A stretch of 64,000 nucleotides of DNA from Glycomyces albidus (GTDB lineage Bacteria; Actinomycetota; Actinomycetes; Mycobacteriales; Micromonosporaceae), in assembly GCF_009451885.1 (NCBI RefSeq), contig NZ_WIAO01000003.1, positions 124,001 through 188,000 on the forward strand. The letters run 5' to 3'. This document shows, one piece after another, positions 25,651 to 32,189 of this stretch (within the stretch, counting starts at the first letter, position 1; every line of letters begins with the position of its first letter). The translations under genes and the position numbers were made by a program. Below the pieces are notes generated by a model. The model had not been told where the DNA came from. It did no database searches and worked only from the letters and a program-made list of their open reading frames with translations.

Positions 25651-25751
25651 TCCGGCGAGACGGGGCGGCACCGAAACCGGTGCCGCATCCTCTCCGTCGG
25701 TATGGAGCGGCGCGACTCTCGATCGACCCGAACTCGCGATCGGCGTCGGGG

Positions 25752-26602
25752 CTAGGCAGCGTTTGAGAAGTCGGGTTTCCGGTCCGGGGTGATCGCGATG
25801 TGGATGGTCGCTTCGTAGCGGACGGCGAGTTTGTCGTAGCGGGTCGAGATGGCCCGGTAGCGCTTGAGGCGGCCGATGGCGCGCTCGACGGTGTTGCGCT
25901 GCTTGTAGGCTTCCCGGTCAAGGGCTGGGGGCCGTCCGCCGAGGCGTCCTTTGGCCTTGCGGTTCCTTCGCTGGTCGTGCCGGTCGGGGATCACCGCCTC
26001 GATGTGGCGGCGGCGCAGGTAGGCGCGGTTGGCCCGTGACGGGTAGCCCTTGTTGGCCAGGACCCGATCGGGTCTGGTGCGGGGTCGGCCCGGACCGGGG
26101 CGGGGCACGCTGATTCGATCGAGCACGGGTGCGAGTTGAGGCGAGTCGGCTCCTTGCCCGGCGGTGAGTTTGAAGCTCAGCACGGTCTGGCTGGTGTCGG
26201 CGGCGAGGTGAATCTTCGTGGTCCAGCCTCCCCTGGAGCGGCCCAGTGCATGGTCTTCGGGCTCGCCGGGGACCGGTCGGGGCCCGGCGCCGGCCGCGGC
26301 GTGGTGGGCGCGCACGGTGGTGGAATCGACGCTGACCGTCCGGGTCAGGCGCTCGGCGGCGTCGAGGAAGGTCCAGATCGCCTTGACGATGATGGGCCAG
26401 ATGCCCTCGGTCTGTCAGGTGCGGAACAGCCGGTACGCCGTCTGCCAGGGGCCGAAGCCGGCCGGGAGGAATCGCCAGGGAGCACCGGTCCGCACCCGCC
26501 AGGCGATCGCGTCGACCAGGGTCCGGCGCGATCTGGTGATCGGTCGGCCGGTCGGGGCGGGAGCCGGCGGCTGAGGTGACGCCACTGATTGTCGGTGAGC
26601 AT
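25752..26602 (-). pseudogene. IS5-family DDE transposase, inactivated
   Basis: It starts at the ATG at 26602 ('MLTDNQWRHLSRRLPP'). The frame then shifts near 26550: the continuing protein 'GRPITRSRRTLVDAIAWRVR', 'GAPWRFLPAGFGPWQTAYRL' is in another frame. That frame is cut by TGA at 26417-26415, where relatives have Trp ('RT*QTEGIW'). The rest keeps the first catalytic Asp ('SVDSTTVRAHH') and the final Glu ('TVERAIGRLKRYR'). The second Asp of the usual 'ADKGY' is Asn ('LANKGYPSR'). Three independent lesions make activity very unlikely. The TAG stop codon lies in the CTAG flank. Confidence 0.85.
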
Positions 26603-26705
26603 GGCAGGGGCCGGTACGCTAGACACCCGGAGCCTCCCGTATTGAGTTTCGTTGCGACACAACAAAACTAACTGGAGGCTCCCTCAGTTCTCAAACGCTG
26701 CCTAG
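25752..26705. mobile_element. IS5-type insertion sequence (defective)
   Basis: The element spans about 25756-26701 (946 bp). Its 14-bp perfect terminal inverted repeats are GCAGCGTTTGAGAA at 25756-25769 and its complement at 26688-26701. Both ends are flanked by CTAG (25752-25755 and 26702-26705), the likely target duplication. It carries one transposase gene on the minus strand, broken as described in the next entry. The element sits just after the hydrolase-reductase gene and beside other mobile debris. Confidence 0.88.
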
Positions 26706-26775
26706 ACGCCTCGCGGAGCCCGCCGAGTCGTGTATCTCGAATTCAGGCCTCACGTGTAAGCCGCGTCTTGACCGC

Positions 26776-26988
26776 GGTCCCGTCCTCAACGACGCGTCGT
26801 CCGCGCCGCCGCGCCCGCTCGATCGGCGACTCACGGCTGCGCAGCGCAAAGCCATCGTCATCGCGTACGGCGGTGGTACACCGCAGAAGGTCCTCGCGGT
26901 CCAGAATGGCATCAGCGACCGCAGCGTCAAGCGTCTTGTCGCGAGGGCTCGAGCCGCCGGAGCCGTTCTCCGGAATCGGGCAAGTTGA
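26776..26988 (+). pseudogene. C-terminal HTH fragment of a recombinase-like protein
   Basis: An open stretch without a start, reading 'LDRRLTAAQRKAIVIAYGGG', 'TPQKVLAVQNGISDRSVKRL', 'VARARAAGAVLR' and ending at a TGA. This is the helix-turn-helix tail common in actinobacterial serine-recombinase or transposon-linked proteins. It lies 70 bp from the IS end; whatever preceded it has been lost. The following 130 bp up to 27124 hold no recognisable gene. Confidence 0.5.
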
Positions 26989-27124
26989 GGTGCAGCACTA
27001 ACGGTTGAAGGCCTGCCACAGTAGGTCGGCTGCACCGGTTGCATTATGTGTGCTTCCGCAGCTGCCCAAGATCTTTCCTGCAGTCTAGACGAATTCGACG
27101 AGCGGGCCGAGGCGCTCGCCTGTC

Positions 27125-29751
27125 TCAGTGACCGGGTCGGGCCACGGCCGAGGTCGGATTGTTTTGAGCTTTCGGGAGCTGGCGGGATCGCGAGGCCAGG
27201 AGGGCGGCGGGGATCGCGCCAATCAGCGCGATCGAACCGGCTATGGCCATAGTGCTGTTCAGGGCGCTCACGATACCTTCGGAGGAGGCCGAGCTGCGAG
27301 TGAAGACGGTGCCCATGACTGCGATGCCGAGCACAAGACCGAATTGACTGGATGCGTTGAGGGCCCGTGCCGCGGAAACGCTTTGCTCTTTTGGGACGGC
27401 CGCGGAGGCGGCCGCGTTGAGCGCGGGAACGCATAGGCCCACACCGATCCCGGATACGAGGAGGCCTGGGACGCTGGTTCGCCAATCGTTGGCCGGCAGA
27501 TCGGTCTGCAAGAAGCCGCCGACGCCAATGAGGACCAGCCCCAGACCGATCCCGACCCATGGCGCGAACTTGCGGGCCACCCTCGCGAGGACTGCCGAAG
27601 CGACAAGGGCAGCCACAGCCATCGGCATCAGCGCCAGGGCTCCCCACAGAGGGAGATCCGCGCTAGGACCCAAGCCGACATCGTCCGATTGGATCCATAT
27701 CGAGGTGTACAAGAGGGCACCGAAGGCGGCGGTCGATATCAGGAGCGTGGCGAGCATGGCCCGCTGAAACCGGGATAGCGCAGCACCCGCAGATCGATTC
27801 GGCTTTGTCCGGCGTACCGTGTTTCCGTCAGCATGATGGCACTCAGACTGATCGCGAAGACTCCAGTCAGGGCTTCGAGGAAGAAGATGCTTCTCCAGCC
27901 CAGAAACCAGGTCAACAATCCTCCCAGGATCGGCCCAGTCGCGGCGGCGGCAATCGCAACCGCACCCCAAACTCCGAAGGCCGAGGGTCGGTCCCTGTCG
28001 CGTCGAGCACGGTTTAGCAGAACCATCGAAGGTGCGATTACCAGCGCAGCGGCCGCCACGATGAGGACGACCGTCCGCAAACTCGGAGCGGTCAGCGTTC
28101 TGGCCAGAACCAGTCCGATCACGGCTGCGACCGCGGCGATCGCACCCCAGACTCCGAAGGTAGAGGCGCGACCTTCGCCGTGGCGGGCGCGGTTTAGCAG
28201 AGCTATCGACGGCGCGAGGACCACCGCCGCGGCTGCTCCTTGGAGAACGCGCCCCGCCAGCAGTTCGTCAATGCCGGGAGCCATCCAGCAGACGAGAGAG
28301 GTGGCGCAATACCCGGTCAGACCGACCAGGTAGATCCGCTTCGAGCCCCACCTATCGGCCAAAACCCCGGCCGCCAACAGCAGCATTGCTGACACCAGCG
28401 AGTAGCTGCCGACCGTCAATCCCAAGGCGGTGACGGAGGCGCCGAGATCTCGACCGATCGTGGGCGCGGCGACGACCATGGTCGTGAAGTCGGCCAGGAC
28501 CAGGAACGCGCCGAGCCCGGCGGCGAACGTCGACGTCCTCGAGGGCCGCCGAGGAGCCGGAGGCGGCAGCACCGACACCGGCGGCAGGGACGCGCCGGGC
28601 GCCGGATCGGAGGGCGCGTACGGTTCCGGCTCGGGTCGACTCACCGGTTCCGGTTCCGGTTCCGGTTCCGGCTCAGGCGCGGCTGACTGTTCGGCCGCGT
28701 CGAGTGCGCCCTGGGCGACCGCCAGCTCGGGCTGCTCGAGCACGGTGGGGGGAACCTGGAGCCGCTGGTGGAGCATCCGTCCGACCAGTGGCATGCGGCT
28801 CGCGCCGCCGACGAGGAACAGCCCGGCCAGGTCGGACGGCGCGCATCCCGCCTCGCCGATGACACGCCCGGTCAGCGCCACGGCCGCCTCGACCAGCGGG
28901 GCAGCGAGGTGCTCGACCTCATCCCTGGTCAAGTGCAGCGCAGTGTCAAGGCCGGGGAGCGCGATGGGGGCCATCGGCGACTGCGACAGCATCTCTTTGG
29001 CCTCGCGGACGTCGTCGCGGAACTGGCGGTGGGCGCGGCGGTCGGCGGCCGTTTCGGGCCGGCTGATGCGCTGCCACAGTTCGGGATGGCGCTGCTCGAT
29101 CAGGCCGCCGAGGTGGGCCACGATCGCCTGGTCGAGGTCCACGCCGCCGAGGTTCGCCTGGCCGCCCTGCGCGGCGACGGCGAACCGCCCGGTCCGGTCA
29201 CGTCGCAGCACCGCTATGTCGAAGGTGCCACCGCCGAGGTCGAAGACTCCAATGGGACCAGCGGTGGTCGCTACGGTCTCGACCTGAGCGAACCGGTATG
29301 CGGCGGCCACAGGCTCGGCGACGAGGCGGACAACGTCCAGGCCAGCCGCGGCCGCGGCCCGCTCCAGGACCTCGATGCGGTGCGGGCCCCATTGGGCCGG
29401 GTGGGTCAGGACCGCCGGAAGTGATTCGCCGACGACCTCTACGGCCGCCTGCCGCACTCGGGCGAGGACGACCGCCACCAGGTCGACCGCCGGAAGCTCC
29501 TGGTGCCCGAGCAGGATGAGGTTGTCGCCGACGTGCTGCTTGGGATGGGGTTCGAAGGAGGCAGGGTCGAGCTGGGCCATCCGTACGGCCTCCCGCCCGG
29601 TGTGGAACCGCCCGTCGTCGAAATACACCGCCGAGGGCATGACCGGCGATCCGCCGAACAACAGCGGACGGTCGGCGGACCCGGCCTGGCGCAGGACGGC
29701 CACGGTGTTGGAGGTCCCGAAATCAATGGCGATCAAGGCGTTCGCGGGCAT
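27125..29751 (-). pseudogene. Hsp70 ATPase domain fused to an EmrB/QacA-type MFS transporter, frameshifted
   Basis: From the ATG at 29751 (GGGGAG site upstream), residues 1-355 form an Hsp70/actin-fold ATPase: phosphate-1 'IAIDFGTSNTVAVL', phosphate-2 'GVFDLGGGTFDIAVL', adenosine motif 'GLFLVGGASRMPLVGRML'. No substrate-binding domain follows. Instead there is a Pro/Glu linker (358-400), then a drug-exporter-like MFS with 'GVLADRWGSKRIYLVG' (motif A, about 462-477) and 'TGPILGGLL' (motif C). Within the MFS part about 60 residues are repeated in tandem (513-546 and 573-606). Near 27766-27770 one base is missing; the remaining six or so helices (from 'RFQRAMLATLLIST') are in another frame, ending at 27125. 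A real pseudogene or a sequencing error are both possible. Confidence 0.8.
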
Positions 29752-29898
29752 TCGGTCGTCTCCCCGTTCGGCTTTGGGATCGCCGCTCAGCATACGGAGA
29801 CGAGACAACCCCCAACAGGGTAGTCGGCCCGCCATCCAAGCCCGGTCGATCAAATCGGGCTTACTCCTCGGTGTTGATGCCGCTGCCGCAAGGCTTAG

Positions 29899-30324
29899 GT
29901 GGTGAGAACCCTCGAACGGTTGAGGCGCAGTCTGGATGCGAGGCGGGCGAACTACCCACCTGTGACCGTTCAGAGCCAGTCACGAGCGATAACAAGCATT
30001 CACAAAACCAGTGGTGGACCTTACTGGGTCCTACTACAACTCATCACCGCAGGTCAAAGCCTCGCTGATTCGCCTGAGAGGCCTAATCGATGCCGTATCA
30101 GTCGACGACCGACCCGAACCCGTAACTCAATTGTCCCAACTCGCACTGGCTCCGCGCAACGGCACCCACGCGCCGTTCGCGACCGCCTTGACATCGACGA
30201 GCTGGAACGGCTCTTGACCGCTGCTCGGGCCGGAGTGCCGAGGATGCAGCTCGTCGCCGAGTTCGGCGTCAGCCGCAAAACGATCTACCGATTGCTGCAA
30301 GCAAGTGGCTCTGCCCCAAGTTAG
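29899..30324 (+). pseudogene. degraded HTH protein of recombinase/transposition type
   Basis: The C-terminal part (from about 30180) encodes 'LDIDELERLLTAARAGVPRM', 'QLVAEFGVSRKTIYRLLQAS', a clear helix-turn-helix like the tails of actinobacterial recombinases. The N-terminal half of such proteins appears one frame over (about 30011-30150, 'VKASLIRLRGLIDAVSVDD'). A frameshift has therefore split the gene. It flanks the Hsp70-MFS gene on the opposite side from the similar remnant at 26776-26988. Confidence 0.45.
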
Positions 30325-30741
30325 AGCTGTTCTTGAGGCGCCTCGGTGAGGCGTGCGGGTCGAACCATGAGCAGGGATTTCTTCGGGAGATTGAGCGGAT
30401 CTACGCTCCAGCAGGTCTATGACAACGATGGTATCGAGGTGTCGGCGCAAATCTCAGCGGATGGCTGATGAAGCGAATGCTGTGCCGTCTGAAGGCTCAG
30501 GCCGCAGGCCTTGCAGCGGGGAGGACGATCGGTCCTCCCCGCCAGTGGCATGGTCGAGCGGAGAGTAACCACGAGTAACCCCCAGTAGTAAGCATGGCCA
30601 ATGGGCGCGTTGTCAGCGGCTGTTCCGAACGCGGGCGACTCCTCGGCCGCCGACGCTGGAGGCGGATTCGGTGTCGAAAGTCTATAGTGGTGACTGATCT
30701 GACGAACGAGTCCAAGGCGGTTAAACCCTTGGTAGTCAAGT
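30325..30741. other. gene-poor stretch leading into the CRISPR remnant
   Basis: No gene is recognised in 417 bp. It contains a 9-bp-stem hairpin (30518-30526 with 30532-30540) without a T-run. About 60 bp directly before the first CRISPR repeat (around 30680-30741) are richer in A/T than the surroundings and could be the CRISPR leader. Confidence 0.4.
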
Positions 30742-30954
30742 GTGCGCCCCGCCCGCGCGGGGATGAGCCGGCGGCCGGCCACTTCGGTCATGACTGCTTT
30801 GAGGTGCGCCCCGCCCGCGCGGGGATGAGCCGCCGACCGACGACGACGAAGGGACCGCGAACCGGTCTGCCCCGCACCCGCGGGGATGAGCCCGCCAAGG
30901 GTATCTGGGGTTCTCCAGTGCGAGGGTCTGCCCCGCAGGCGCGGAGTCCTGCCC
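30742..30954 (+). CRISPR. short decaying type I-E-like CRISPR array, no cas genes
   Basis: Four repeats of 29 bp start at 30742, 30804, 30865 and 30926, separated by spacers of 33, 32 and 32 nt. Repeats 1 and 2 are identical (GTGCGCCCCGCCCG then CGGGGATGAGCCG). Repeat 3 has four differences, and repeat 4 is strongly degenerate after its first half. The GTG...GGGGATGAGCC form is the actinobacterial I-E type, and the degenerate last repeat puts the leader on the left. No cas gene is present in the window, so the array is an orphan. Confidence 0.85.
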
Positions 30955-30986
30955 ACGATCCACAGTAGCGACAGACCCTGGAGCGT

Positions 30987-31018
30987 CGGTCCACCTCCGT
31001 TGGCGCGGAGGTGGACCG
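30987..31018. repeat. 13-bp perfect hairpin beside the replication-initiator fragment
   Basis: Arms 30987-30999 and 31006-31018 are perfectly complementary around TTGGCG. It lies between the CRISPR remnant and the rep fragment. It could be a terminator or a leftover of the element's origin region; nothing else in this 115-bp gap is recognised. Confidence 0.45.
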
Positions 31019-31069
31019 GAGGACGAGCCGGCAGCTTGGCGGCTGCACGACCCCTCTCCACCGAGATTA

Positions 31070-31354
31070 GTGGCGGCCTCCTCCATGCTCGGCTTCCGGG
31101 GCCACTTCCTGACCAAGTCCCGCGCCTGGTCGACCACCCTCGGGAAGCTGCGCAACATCCGGGCCCGGTTCCGCCTCGCCGAAACCCTCGACGCGCTCGG
31201 CGTCGGCGAGGCCGACGTGCTCGTCGTCAACGACTGGGAAGCGGTCGCCTTCGGCCACGACACCGACGCCGAACGCGAATACGCCCAAGCCATCGCCGAG
31301 ACCCTGCTTGAACGAAAGCTCTACCGCGACAACAGAAAGGACCGCAACCGATGA
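31070..31354 (+). pseudogene. C-terminal fragment of a RepSA-like replication initiator
   Basis: About 95 codons, of which 'SSMLGFRGHFLTKSRAWSTT' followed by 'LGKLRNIRARFRLAETLDAL' match the C-terminal region of replication initiators of actinomycete integrative and conjugative elements (pSAM2 RepSA type). The frame continues upstream without a plausible start or the rolling-circle catalytic motifs, so the N-terminal few hundred residues are missing. Its stop overlaps the excisionase start as ATGA, the normal gene order of such elements. Confidence 0.75.
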
Positions 31355-31539
31355 GCCCCCGAGTGATCGGCGTCGAGGACGCCGCCGCCTACATGTCCGT
31401 CCCGGTGCGGTTCATCCGCCGCCTGGTTGCCGAAAAGCGCATCCGGTACCGCAAGGTCGGCAAGTACGTCCGGTTTGACATCAAGGACCTGGACGCGTTT
31501 CTCGATGAGGGGCTGTGCGAGGCGGTGCGCTGTGGCTGA
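31351..31539 (+). CDS. excisionase-type small HTH protein
   Basis: A 62-residue MerR/excisionase-fold protein ('IGVEDAAAYMSVPVRFIRRL', 'RIRYRKVGKYVRFDIKDLDA') of the type encoded between rep and int in actinomycete integrative elements. It would promote excision of the element together with the integrase. It is intact, overlapping rep by 4 bp and int by 8 bp, but both partners are broken, so it probably has no function now. Confidence 0.85.
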   Translation: MSPRVIGVEDAAAYMSVPVRFIRRLVAEKRIRYRKVGKYVRFDIKDLDAFLDEGLCEAVRCG

Positions 31540-31839
31540 CGCCAAGAAACCGCGCGAACAGGCCCGCCGGGGTGACGGCTCGATCTACTGGGACGAGTCC
31601 AAGGGCTGCTACGTCGGCTCGATCTCCTTGGGCACCAACCCTGATGGAAGCCGCAATCGTCCGAGCGTTACTACCGGCGCGCCCAGATCGAATCCCGCGA
31701 GCGAAACGGCCATGAGCACGAGGGCATCGTCTATGTCTTCGGCACGCGGGGGGACACGGTCAAGCTCCGGCCGGTCATCACCAAGGGCGTTGAACTGCTC
31801 GAAGGCGTGTTCGGCGAGACTCTGGAAGAGCCGAAGTAA
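31532..31839 (+). pseudogene. truncated integrase N-terminus joined to a foreign tail
   Basis: The GTG at 31532 begins 'VADAKKPREQARRGDGSIYW', 'YVGSISLGTNPDGSRNRPS', the N-terminal arm-binding part of tyrosine integrases of these elements. After about 45 codons the similarity stops near 31670. The sequence continues in another frame as 'ERYYRRAQIESRERNGHEHE', 'GIVYVFGTRGDTVKLRPVIT' to a TAA at 31839, a tail I do not recognise. The catalytic domain is absent. An internal deletion of the element explains both the missing domain and the frame change. Confidence 0.7.
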
Positions 31840-31873
31840 GAGGCCGATTGGCTCTGGATTTGGCTCTGACGCG

Positions 31874-31902
31874 AAAGCCCCGGCTCATGTGGCCGGGGCT
31901 TT
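31874..31902. terminator. strong hairpin terminator between integrase remnant and tRNA
   Basis: An 11-bp perfect stem (31874-31884 with 31892-31902), 7-nt loop, and a run of five T on the plus strand with three on the minus. It can end both the integrase-side transcript and the tRNA transcript. Confidence 0.8.
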
Positions 31903-31906
31903 TTGC

Positions 31907-31981
31907 TGGTGGTCGATACTGGGATCGAACCAGTGACCCCTCGCGTGTGAAGCGAGTGCTCTCCCGCTGAGCTAATCGACC
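31907..31981 (-). tRNA. tRNA-Val (anticodon CAC)
   Basis: A cloverleaf is readable on the minus strand. The acceptor pairs GGTCGAT (5' end at 31981) with ATCGACC. The D-arm is GCTC...GAGC, and the anticodon stem CTCGC/GCGAG has loop TTCACAC, giving CAC. The T-arm is ACTGG-TTCGATC-CCAGT with discriminator A, and an encoded CCA is at 31909-31907. The body is 72 nt plus CCA. The integrase fragment lies on its 3' side, so this gene is the likely attachment site of the decayed element. Confidence 0.95.
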
Positions 31982-32078
31982 GGGACGAGGGGTAACTGTA
32001 CCGGATTGCGTTGGGTGGGTGTGTGGTGGGGTGGGGCTGGTGGGCGGGGTCACGGAGTGGGTTCGGGAGCGGGGGATC

Positions 32079-32129
32079 TTGACAGGGCGGGGTGATGTTG
32101 ATAGTTTTCGATGCGTTAAATCGTTTCAA
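32079..32129 (+). promoter_or_regulatory. promoter with LacI-type operator for the PL11 gene
   Basis: TTGACA at 32079-32084 and TAGTTT at 32102-32107 (17-bp spacer) form a promoter. Just downstream, 32116-32129 (TTAAATCGTTTCAA) is a CG-centred palindrome matching at 10 of 14 positions, the form of LacI-family operators. The sequence is A/T-rich against its surroundings. The regulator is not identified. Confidence 0.5.
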
Positions 32130-32189
32130 TTGAGGTTCGCGAGCGCGCCCCCTCGGTTTGCGCCCGGCCTCATAGGAGGAGCCCCTTCG

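Noticed and set aside
30518..30540. 9-bp hairpin as a terminator.
   Set aside because: No T-run and no gene ending before it.
30417..31293. Minus-strand frames with repeated 'IPARAGRT'-like peptides.
   Set aside because: These are translations of the CRISPR repeats, not proteins.
29700..31400. cas genes near the CRISPR remnant.
   Set aside because: No Cas1, Cas2, Cas3 or Cascade motif could be seen in any frame.
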